From the NCBI GenBank assembly GCA_016858145.1, contig JAEHOE010000118.1, positions 186,001 to 250,000 on the forward strand: 64,000 nucleotides of DNA. Reading direction: 5' to 3'. Each line of letters begins with the position of its first letter. The first letter of the stretch is position 1. Below, one piece after another: positions 45,301 to 55,488 of this stretch. The position numbers and the translations under genes are program-made. The notes under the pieces are model-generated. The model ran no database searches and was not told the DNA's origin. It worked only from the letters and a program-made list of their open reading frames with translations. This DNA comes from Edaphochlamys debaryana (taxonomy: Eukaryota > Chlorophyta > Chlorophyceae > Chlamydomonadales).

Positions 45301-47431
45301 AAGCTGCTTGCTGGCGACGGAGTAGCTGCAGAGCAGCGGAGCTGGCGCTCGGCAGCGGGCCCAACGCATGCTTTCCAGCCCAGCACCGGGACTGTGCGCT
45401 GGGGACCGGTGGAGCAGCAACTCGGACGGTCATCATCTCTCGTCCCTCGGTTTCCGTCCATCTCGACCGGAGAATCCCAAGCACTGAATGAACCCTCTTA
45501 TCCTCCCTTGTCCTCCGCAGGCGAGGCCCTGGCCACGCTGGTGGTGAACAAGCTGCGCGGCGTGCTCAACGTGGCGGCCATCAAGGCGCCCGGCTTCGGC
45601 GAGCGCCGCAAGGCCCTGCTGCAGGACATCGCCATCGTCACGGGCGCCGAGTTCGTGGCCAAGGACCTGGGCATGAAGGTGGGGGGGAGGGGTGGGGGGT
45701 GGAAGCTGGGTGGACTGGGAGGGGGGTAGCTGGGTAGGACGAAGCGAGGAAGGAAGGTGGCGGGGAAGGTAGGCGGGTTATGGGGGGGGGGGGGCTCGGA
45801 CGCAACAGCATCTGGCCCCAACTCCCCACATGTCGAACGCGAACGGCTCTCCCCCGCGCCCACGCGTCGCCGGCTTACATGAGCAGCCCTGAACACAACT
45901 GACTCTCTATCCCAACCGGCCACACGCACCCCGCAGGTCGAGTCGACTACCGTGGAGCAGCTGGGCGTGGCGCGCAAGGTGACGATCGCCGGCACCGCCA
46001 CCACCCTCATCGCCGACGCGGCCTCTCGCGACGAGATCGAGATGCGCATCGCGCAGCTCAAGAAGGAGCTGGCCGAGACCGACTCGGTGTACGACACCGA
46101 GAAGCTGTCGGAGCGCATTGCCAAGCTGTCGGGCGGCGTGGCCGTGATCAAGGTGGGCGGGCCTGGGGCGGGCCCGGGGTGGGCTAGGAATGCTTCTGAA
46201 GTCGTGAGCGCCGCACCGCACCAACGCGTCACCCCGTACGCACGCCCCTGCCCCTACCCTATCCCTCACCGCCTTCTCCTCCCTCACCACCATCCCGGCC
46301 CCCCCCCCCGCAAACAGGTGGGTGCCGCCACCGAGGCCGAGCTGGAGGACCGCAAGCTGCGCATCGAGGACGCCAAGAACGCCACCTTCGCCGCCGTGGA
46401 GGAGGGCATCGTGCCGGGAGGCGGCGCCGCGCTGCTGCACCTGTGAGCGCCTGGGGCGGGCTGGCGGGGGCAGGGGGCGCGGGGCACGGACCGGGCCCGA
46501 CTTGGGGCCTGGGGGCGGGACTGGAGCACTGGACTGGAGTCTGGGTGGACTGGGGCCGCTTGGTGCCGAGAATCTTGGCAAGAAGACACGCGGCGCATCT
46601 CCAGTAGCGCTGAGCTGACTCCATCCCTGCCTCCCAACGCCCCTAACAATCGCCTAGGTCGGAGCTGGTCCCCGCCTTCAAGGAGACCCTGACGGACGTT
46701 GAGGAGAAGCTGGGCGCCGACATCGTGATGAAGGCGCTGCGGGCGCCCTGCCGCCTCATCGCCGACAACGCCGGTGTGGAGGGCGAGGTGATCGTGCAGC
46801 GCCTGCTGGGCAAGCCCTTCGAGGTGGGTGGCAGGGGTGGGGTGATGGGATAGTGGGCCCTTCGAGGTGGGTGGCAGGGGTGGGGTGATGGGATAGTGGG
46901 AACTGAGGTGGGTGGGTGCGTCAACTTGGGTTGAAATCCCTTGTGTCCGCTCTGCTCTGGACCCCGTACCCAAACATCGCACCCGGCAACGCCGTCCCCA
47001 GATTGGCTACAACGCCATGATCGACAAGGTGGAGAACCTGATGGACGCCGGCGTCATCGACCCCGCCAAGGTCACCCGCAACGGCCTGCTCAACGCCACC
47101 TCGATCGCCGGCATCCTGCTCACCACGCAGGTGGGAGCGAGGGCCAGGGGCTGAGGCGGGCCTCGGTAGCCCGGAATCGACACGGAGCTGGCTGCGGTAC
47201 CAGTGCGGGTCCTAGTGCCGGGTCCTAGCGCAACATGATGCTGAGAAAGGCGTGTGCAGTCCCTCAGCTTATGGGCTCTTCTCGTCGAAGATACCCCCCC
47301 TGAGCTTCCCTCTGAACCTGCAACTTCCGCGCCCCACTCCCCCTCAGGCCGTCATGGTTGAGCGCAACAAGTCCTCGAACGTTCCCGGCGGCTACACGCC
47401 CTCGGGCATGCCCGCCGGCATGACCATCTAA
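42370..47431 (+). CDS. CPN60A: Plastid chaperonin 60 subunit alpha, 15 exons (581 aa)
   Basis: Subunit of the plastid GroEL-type folding chamber that helps fold Rubisco large subunit and other stromal proteins. Exons: 42370-42393, 42467-42532, 42626-42740, 42918-43042, 43343-43429, 44026-44145, 44320-44388, 44712-44885, 45043-45130, 45521-45678, 45937-46152, 46318-46442, 46658-46823, 47002-47130, 47348-47431; phases agree throughout. The first two exons give an Arg/Ser-rich leader (MAQSQLAQ, then [20 protein letters not shown]), a typical transit peptide. The mature part begins about [13 protein letters not shown]. Chaperonin signatures: [30 protein letters not shown] with the ATP-binding GDGTTT at 120-125, [34 protein letters not shown], and a Gly/Met-rich end ([12 protein letters not shown]). 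[14 protein letters not shown] and [14 protein letters not shown] match the alpha rather than the beta class. Confidence 0.96.
46815..46900 (+). repeat. Perfect 43-base tandem duplication across a CPN60A donor site
   Basis: The last nine bases of exon 13 (CCCTTCGAG) plus the first 34 bases of the intron are repeated exactly at 46858-46900. This creates a second identical donor at 46867. Use of the second donor would read into a TAG, so the first is taken as real. Confidence 0.95.
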
Positions 47432-49430
47432 GCAGCTGCGTTTGGCACCACCCGGAGCAGCGGCGTGGCGAGGCGTTCGCGGCAGCGGCGGCCGCCGGAA
47501 GCTGCTGAGGGCTTGCCAGAGCGGGCGCGGGCGGACGGGAGGGCCGGGAGCGGGCGGGAGCAGGAGGAGGGCGTGCGGGCCCGGTGCGGTGGACGGACGG
47601 CGCGGGGCGCGGATGCGCGCGGGCTTTGACGGGGGCAGGGACTGGCACGGGCGGCGCCGTGGAGACATGGTGGTCGGTGCTGGAGGGGTGGCGCGGGTGC
47701 CCGGGGGCGGCCGTGAGCGGCCTGCGAAGGCCCCTGGCTGCCCTGGGCACCCCCGCGGGAGCTAGGTGGGCGATGTAGACAGGTGACTTCGAGACTGGGG
47801 CGTGAGGCCACGGCCGCTCTGCTTTCGCTCACGGAGCCTCGATGAGGCCTGGAGCAAGCAGGGCAGGCCGCGTGCTTTCGCAGTTTTGCCCCCGGGTGAC
47901 CCTGTCGGGGCCGCATTCCGCCAGGGTTTTGGCTGGCGGGCGGCGGGGCTCGACGGGGCGGCCAGAGTGACCTCGTGTTGGAACCGACAAAGAGCGAGAG
48001 GCTGGCGAGAGAGCGTGTGAGCAGCGTGTTGGTGTGGGACAAAGGACTAGCGGTCTGTGTGCTGGTGTGCGCCACGGGTGCTGCTGGCAGCCTGTAAGAC
48101 GCAGGCATTGCTTCCCTGCCCCACTCTTGTATGCTTTTGAGAAGTGAGCGACACATGTTGTGTGGAGCCTGGTGCAAAGCCCGTTGTCAGCCAAGGAAGA
48201 CAGCTGTACCTAGTCGAGCCTTCCAGGGGAGACTACATTATGCACTGCCCTTGCGGCCTGAGCCCTGGGCCCCTGGCAATCCAGCCCCAATGAACCTCCG
48301 CAGAGTCCAAGTCACCTGAAGTCACAGCGCACAGCAGCAAGCCTACAGTCGAGTAGGGTCCGGACAAACCCTGCCAGTTTAGGCCAGCACCTCAACTACC
48401 CTATTGCTTAGATGTGCTCGTGGTTTGCTGCCTGCCCCGTCCTGCTGGCATGCGCCCTGGAGCATGTTCCTGACGCCACGTTTGCTCTGCTCCGGTGATT
48501 CTCCCGTCAATTACAGGTCTGTATGGTGTGGTTCGGAGGGGCGGGAACGCTTGCGAGCCGCCGGAGAGCCCGTTGACATGCATGTCGGCAGTAACCGCCC
48601 AAGACCATCGGGTAATACGCAAGCGCGCTCTGCTACCTACCCACCTCACCCTTTTCTCCTGCTTTGCCACGGCCGTGAGGTGACTGGCGGTCCGGAGCCA
48701 AGCGTGCCATCGTGCACTGCGCTGCATTGCGCTTTGCTTTAAACCCGTCGTCCATGAAGGTGGAGGTTGGTCCAGGCCGAGTTGAGATCGGCAACGGGCC
48801 GTTGGTGTGAGGCTTTGCTTTAAACCCTATTGCTGGGTGCTGGGCAAGACAAGGGTGGCTGCCAGAAGGCAGGAAAAGGGCTGAGCCCCGTGGTCCCCCC
48901 CAAGGGGCCCAATGTTCGAGTCTGGCTCCGTATAGCCCCAAACCCCCTCCACCACCAGCCCGCACCACGGGACGCGGGCTCGCACCCGCAGCTTGAGCGC
49001 CTGCGCGTGGGCGTGCGAAGTCGCAAGAGGTTGACGGGATTTGCTGCGGTCTGGTGCGCCTACGCTACAGGCAAGACTCACTGCTTGGCCGGGAGAGTCA
49101 CCGTGGGCCTCAGGTGCGGCTTCCGCCGTGAAATGTGCCGAATGTGCCGATGCGCCGATGAGCTGGGCAAGAAAACTGCTTCCCTCCACTCTGCAGACCT
49201 GGTTAGAAGCAGTCCAATACGGTTATTACTCCGAAGCTGAGTACGAGAACATTAAACTCCGCCAGCGGGCAGGCGGGTTCAGGCAACGGAGCGCGCATCA
49301 AGAACTTTGCGGCCTGGCGCCTGAGCCCCCGTAGCAAGTCATAGCGACCGTAGGCACCTCCGGCCTCTAGGCAACACCTCCCTTCTGCGCCGATCCACAC
49401 CGTGTAGGTGAGTGATTGCTGACCGCCTGC
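47432..49430. other. Interval without a supported gene
   Basis: The left part is the 3' flank of CPN60A; a TGTAA, the polyadenylation signal of many green algae, occurs near 48092. A short repeat GCTTTGCTTTAAACCC occurs near 48731 and 48811. No coding segment was recognised. Confidence 0.45.
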
Positions 49431-52400
49431 CTAGCTTCTAACCCTCCATGCCCCCGGCAGCCTCCGCACCTCCTCCGCCGCCTCCAGCAGCCACCTCAGC
49501 CTCGCCAGGTCGCTGCTGCTGCGCCCGCCCCGCTCCGTCCCCTTGCCCCACAGCCGCTTCTTCGACCAGTTGGCCCAGGCTCCCTCCGTGCTGCGGGCTG
49601 CCGCCTCGGCCTCACTGACCCCGTCCCACAGGTCCTGCAAGACCTGCACAAGGGCAGGGGGCGGGTCGAGAGGGGCCAGGCGGGGAATGCGCGAGAGGTT
49701 AGAAGGGTGAGTGGTTCCTCCGGTGGCCGACCGAGTAAGGAGGCAGAAGGGCCCACAGCTGGTGGTAGCGCCCTGCCCACGAGCCCTGCCCTGCTCTCCG
49801 CCAAACTGTTCTCGTTGGAGCCCCATCCAATTCGTCAACCGGTGGTGTATTTAACCCACCTCGAGCAGTACCTCTTTCAACGGGGGGCAGCACGGAAGCG
49901 CCTCCAGGCGAGCGCCTCCGTCCTCGCCGCCCCGGGCCTTGACCCCGCCCCTGCCTTTTCCAGCACCGCTGCTCCCTTCCTCTGCGTTCGTGTCCCTCGC
50001 TTCCTCTTCCTCCTCCTCCTCCTCCTCGTCCTCCTCCTTCTCCCACTCCCACTCCTGCTCAAACATGCCCCAAGCCACGTCAGCTGCGAGCCGCGTCGCC
50101 TCATACGTCGTGCACTGGAGCACCAACGCTCCGGCGGAGGGCACGGCCCGGTAGGAGTGCACGTGGGCGCGGCTTTACTCCGGCGAAGGCCCCTGGGCTT
50201 CCGCCATGTCCTCCGACAGTTGCTGCACCCGCGCTTGGATGCGGTTGGGAAGTTCGGCCAGCAGGCCCTCCACAGCCGGACCCCGCAGCACGAGGCTGCA
50301 AAAGGTCAGGTGCGGTTTCGCGCCCGGTTCTGAGGCCGCCGCCATCCTCCCCACCGCTCGCTTCAGCAGCTGGTCGAGGGATACCGGGGGCGGCGGCGGG
50401 AGGACGCTGCCCCTGGAGCTGACCGTGCGGCCTCTCGGGCCAGCGCCCGGCCCCTCGCCATCCTCCACCACGTCGCCCTCGCTGTCACCGCCGTCGCGAG
50501 CTCCCGCAGCCATCAGTGCCCGCCGCTCCTCGAGTGGCAGGAACTCCAGGCTCCCTCTCAGGTTGCTGATTTCAATCTGTCCCGGAACACCAAACTGCCG
50601 TGCAACGCCCACCGCAATCTCCGGTACTGACTCCCCCACGGCCTGGCCCCACTCCGCCTGCTCGATCTGCTCCTCACCCAGCGACCTTTCAACCTGCACG
50701 TTTTTGTGAGAGCGGCAGGGCAACTAATTACGACATGCCCTCACACCTAAGCGACATAGCAGGCACATCGATGTGCCGTCACTCCCGTTTCGCAGAACGC
50801 TCGGCACTCACAAGCCATAGGCTCCCGTGACAAGGAAAACGCCACCACTGCTCGCATCCCAACCCCGGTGGAAAGTCTCCTCACAAGGCACACTTCTGCC
50901 CCTATCCAGCTTGCGCCACACCGGTTCACCCTTGCCGCGAGCAGTCCCACCCACCCACCCACCCCTGCACGCAACCCACCTGCAGGTTGGACAGGTAGAC
51001 CTCATCGCACCTCGCCAGCAGCTCCGCCCCGCGGTCGAGAGGTCCCGGGGCCTTTCGGGCTGTGACCTTCATGTATACGGCCAGTCTTGGCAGGCGGGGG
51101 CCCAGGCGGGGGCCCAGGCGGGGGCAATCGTACAGCATGTCGTACAGGTAGCCGTACAGCTCCGTGTACGACAGGGGCTGGTTCGGCCCGTTGAGGACCA
51201 GCTCCACGGATTGCAGCTTGCCCTCGCGCAAGCGGAAGGTGAAGCGGAAGCAGGTGTAGATGAGGGCTGCGGGCCACACAGTGCCCAGCGCGAAGTGCTC
51301 GAGGCTGGGGGGCAGGGCGGCCAGAAGCTGGGCCACGTCCGTGGGGGTGAAGGCGGCGTCGAGGCTGCCGTGCAGGGACAGGTGCTTTAGGCCTGGAGGT
51401 CGGGTAGTGGGCAACACAAGGCAGCTGAGGCTGAGTGGCAAGAAATGGCATGGCGATAGGGTGCCCAGCTGCCCCTCAGCCTCACTTTGCGTGAACGCAG
51501 TCCTGCCCCGCCCTTCACCCGGTGCTGGTCCCCATAGAACAGGACGCCCGTCAGCTAGGATGAGCCCCTGGCTGCCACCATAACCCCACCAGCCCCAGCA
51601 CCTCGCTTCCCCAGCCCAATCCCCAGCGCCTCGCTTCCTCCCCCGCCCCCCCTGGCCCCGCCCCCGCTCCCCCTGGCCCCGCCCCCGCCTCGGCCCCCCG
51701 CCCTTCACCCACCCGTCATCCGCGGCAGCAGCAGCTCCAGACCGGGGTACTGCGCCGTCTCGTTGCTGGGCCCGTCGGGCGGCTTCTCTCGGAAGCCGGG
51801 GTCGTTGGTCTTAACCACCAGCTTAGTCAGGCGACCCAGATCCGCCTCCGCGCCCCAGAACCAGGTCGGCGTGTTCGCCTCCTGGCCCCAGTCTGGGAGG
51901 AGCCACTCCAGGCCCGTGACGGTGAGGTGCGTGAGGTTGGGGAGCAGGGTGATGGGCGGGGTGCAGCCAGCTCGGCCTTGAGGGCGTCTGGGTCGGGGAA
52001 GCGGGGCGGCCGCGCGAAGAGCTCTAGCGTGGTCAACGCTGGCAGCTGCCCGAACAGGCCGCGCAGCCCGTCGCAGCTGAGCACCCTCGCGGCCAGCCCG
52101 AAGCCGTCTGGGCAGTCGAGCTCGAGCTCTGTGATTCGGCGCCGGGACTGTTCTGACGCGGCGGCGAGGGGGATGAGGAGCGGCTGTTGCGGAGGCGAGC
52201 GGGTGCTGATGGGCAGGGGCCACTGCACATCGGAGCCCCGCACGAGCAGCCGCAGCGTGGTGCACGCCGGGAACCGCTGCAGCGAGGTGCCGTCGCCGCA
52301 GGAGCGCTCCATCTCCTCCACGGACTCATCTCCGTCGTGAGCAGAGAAGCTCAGGCGGAGCCTGGGGATGTGGGCGTCGATGAGCGCCCTCAGAACTTTG

Positions 52401-52555
52401 CACGAGAGCCGCGCCTGGCAGATATTGCTGAGCTCTGCGCAATATGCCTTCTGGCCGTGCTTGAGGCTGGCATATAGAGCCCGACTAGCCTCAGCTGGCA
52501 TGTGTCGGAAAACGTCTGCGAGGTTCGCGGCCCCGCCCGGTTGTGATGCGTCCAT
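49431..52555 (-). pseudogene. F-box-like/leucine-rich protein, inverted copy A (damaged)
   Basis: Four exons mirror copy B: 52555-about 51711, 51392-50980, 50693-49860, 49643-49431. The start MDASQPGGAANLADVFRHMP with CQARLSCKVLRALIDAHIPR looks like a degenerate F-box (LP.E ... VCR..R). Leucine-rich segments follow (TLRLLVRG, ITELELDCPDG, LPNLTHLTVTGLEWL, LPPSLEHFALGTVW, LPRLAVYMKVT), then an acidic low-complexity stretch with a long Glu run, and a short last exon (VLQDLWDGVSEAEAA). Two defects: a one-base shift near 51955-51975, and TAA at 50175-50177 where copy B has a sense codon. Function unknown; F-box proteins normally pick substrates for SCF ubiquitin ligases. If annotated as a gene, it would probably be called hypothetical. 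Confidence 0.6.
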
Positions 52556-53384
52556 AGCTACAAGTACAGGATGTTGGCCACGCCAGGCAAGCTGGGTAAC
52601 GAACTAGGGCTCACAAGTGTTCGCAATGGCGGGCCGAGCGGCGCCAGAGACCTATGTACCGATGCAGACGGCAGCTTTTGCTAGGACCGCCCTATACGTG
52701 TGCATTTGGCGGCTGAGTTGCGCGTGTTCAGGCTGCACACACGCGTGTACGGCTGTGATCCGAGTCGATTCGACGGTTGACCGTGCACCTCACCGCCCCA
52801 GCACTTACACGCTCCTAGCCACTGGGGGATAGGGGAGGAAAGGCGGGATGCAACGGGTTGCATCCTGCAGGAGGACGGGGGCAAGCCAGCTGGCAGGCAA
52901 GGACCCAAGCTCTTGGATGACAGAGCTCTCCAGGCTGAACATGGCTGAACCGCCACCGTGGCGTAGGCGGGCCGGGGGAAGGGGGAAGGGGCTGAGGTGC
53001 TAGGGGTAAGGAAGGAGAAGCACAGCGAAGGGGCTGGGGATGGAGGGGTTATTATAGACAACGGGGCGTAGTGCCGCGGTGACTGGCGTCGCATTATGTT
53101 GGCCGACGCAGAATGCCTGGGATGGATGGGGATTGGGGTCCGGAAGAGGGGGACGAGGGGAGAGGGTTTTGTCCGGCACGCCGTCCAGAACAACAGCCCG
53201 TTGTCCAACGCGCTCGCCCTAAACATACTGCAACAACGTAATGCTGAGGATTGACACGCCTAGAAAATAAAAGCAAGGCCGGCCTCGGCGAAAGGTCGAG
53301 AAGGTGCTCGCGTGGTGCTCGCGGAGACTGCGACGCAAATAGGTTTAGGGCTGCGGGCCCTAAGAGGGCCTCCCCAACCTCCCA
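52556..53384. other. Interval without a supported gene
   Basis: Lies between the heads of F-box-like copy A (leftward) and the plastid protein gene (rightward); no coding segment was seen. Confidence 0.45.
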
Positions 53385-54669
53385 ATGCTTGCACAGTGCT
53401 CTACGAGCTACGCTGCTGCGCCGGTAAGTCGCGACGGACAGCGCCGGTCGCCATCGCCACAATTGCCGCTCGCGCCGACGCTCAGAACCTCACGCCCCCC
53501 CTTGAACGCACCACGCAGTCATGGCGTCAGCAAGCTGTGGCGCGCCGCATGCAGGGGGCCCGTGTCCTGCCGATGCGCGGTGCCATGCCGGGTTGGGCCC
53601 GGCAAGCCCGCGTCGTCGCGCGCGCCTCGCCGTTTGACATGTTCGACGCCATGGACCGGCAATTCGAGCTCATGGACCGACAGTTCGAGGCGATGCAGCG
53701 CCAGGTGCGGGCCAAGCGGGTGCCTCCCTCCTCCCCCTTACCACTCTTCCTCCCCCTGCTGGGTCCCTCGCGTGCACCCCCACGACTCCGCGGCACTTCG
53801 CCCCGTTGTCTATAATAACCCCCGGAGCCGCAACCCTTGCATACCCCCACTGTCTCTTATCCCCTCTCTCAATCCCTCGACCCCTAACCCCTAGTATCCC
53901 TTCCCCTACACCCCATGCATTTCATTTCGCCCGCCCAGATGGACCGAGACATGGACTCGGCAATGCGCATGGCGAGGGACGCGGAGCGCCAGGCGAGGGA
54001 GGCGGAGCGGCTGGCGGACTCCGAGGTCCAGCGTTCTCTGCCGTCCTTCCGCCGCGAGGGTGAGCGGCGCGGGAAAGGGCAGCGCACAAGAGTTCGACCG
54101 AAACAGGGAGAGCGAAGGGAAGCAAAGACACACGTGCCTTGCCTGGCTAGGACGGCTGCCTTGCCCGCCGGGCCCTCCGGGTCTGCCGCTTGGCGGGCTT
54201 ACCTCCTGCTTACCACCTGCTCCTTCCTACACCTCTTCCATTTCCTCTTCCCACCACACCAGAGCTGCGCCCCGCGCCCAACGTGGACATCACCCGCCAG
54301 GAGGAGCGTGGCCCGGGCACCTACCGCTACTACGAGCGCATCCAGATCACCAGCGGCGGACCGGGCAGGGGCGCCTACACGGCCCTGCCCCCGCCCGCCG
54401 CCGCCACCCTGGCCCCCGGGCCGGGCCTGGGCGGCGGCGCGCTGCTGGGCATCGCCGTGGCGGTTGGCGGTTGGGCCGCCCTAACCGCCGCCTTCAACCG
54501 TAACTACCACCTGACCGTCTACGCCGAGTCGAAGCGCTGGATGCTGCTGCTCCTGTGGCCGCTGCTGGTGCTCTTCTCGCCCAAGTTCCGGGAGCAGTGG
54601 GCGGCGGTGGTGCGGGGCGAGCGGCCCTTCACGCGGAAGGAGGGGGAGCAGCAGGGCAAGGACAAGTGA
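53385..54669 (+). CDS. Predicted plastid membrane protein with coiled coil, unknown function (250 aa)
   Basis: Exons: 53385-53423, 53519-53704, 53939-54059, 54263-54669, all in phase. The first intron has a consensus donor (CCG|GTAAGT). The leader (MLAQCSTSYAAAP, then SWRQQAVARRMQGARVLPMR) is Arg/Ala-rich and looks like a plastid transit peptide. A Met/Arg/Gln/Asp-rich amphipathic stretch follows (FDAMDRQFELMDRQFEAMQR and RMARDAERQAREAERLADSE), probably coiled coil. Then come RYYERIQITSG and two hydrophobic segments (LGGGALLGIAVAVGGWAALT; WMLLLLWPLLVLF), the second bordered by YHLTVYAESKR and SPKFREQW, and a charged C-terminus. I do not recognise the family. The conserved-looking ending suggests a protein kept in green algae. 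It sits between the two inverted F-box-like copies without sharing their damage. Confidence 0.75.
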
Positions 54670-55488
54670 GGCATGGCAGGGGCGGCGGCGGGGACTGCCG
54701 GCCAGCAGTAGCTGGGGGGCATTGTGGCTGGGGGCACTGTGGGGGGTGCCCCGGGGGGGTTGTCCTGGGGCTTGGGGAATGTGTAAGGGCAAGGCACAAA
54801 ACATGCGTGCTTGAGGCTGCGCGGTGAGTGACGTTGCTCGAGCAGCAGACCGGCAGAGCGTAGTGTGGATTGTAAAGCTGATGGATGGGTTGAAAGCCAA
54901 GGTAGAGCGTGGGGCGGCACATGTACGTTTAGCGTGGGGTGAAGGAGGATAGGCCCCGTCGGGTCACCGCAGAGGTTACTTGGGGCCGGCTTGGCCCCCA
55001 CAAATGCACATAGGCGGGCGAATGCTCCACCGGCGGAGGCTATTACATGTCCCGGCGGACGGTAGAGCCGCGGCGTGCTGGGGTGCAGCCGTGTAGGGTG
55101 TGGACGGGGCCAGGGGCGTGGGAAAGATGTGGGCAAAGGATTGAATCTGCAGGATGTATGCCGTTGGGCACGCCAAGGAGGCCTCCAGTAGTGGTCATGA
55201 CTGTAGTGTGGACTCTGCTCGTGTATGGACGACGGTGAAAGGGCTGTGCATTCGTTGGAGCCCGGGTTGAGGTTAGAAGACGCGTTTGGTAGAGGTATGT
55301 CACACTCTTGCCGGCAATTGTCCGCAATTACACGCACCTATACAAACACAACCGGGCACTGTAAACTGTATTTTACGACGGAAAGCCGCTGCTTGCTTGC
55401 TGCGGCGCCACTCCTAAAGCAGTTGGCAAATTGGCACCAACATCAGCGTTGACGCCGATAGGACCAAGCTGCTCTTCACCTGTCAACT
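54670..55488. other. Interval without a supported gene
   Basis: 3' flank of the plastid protein gene (TGTAA at about 54868, a plausible algal polyadenylation signal) and upstream region of F-box-like copy B. Confidence 0.45.

Noticed and set aside
46858..46900. Second CPN60A donor as the real exon 13 end
   Set aside because: Using it would add 43 bases, introduce a TAG and break the family alignment.
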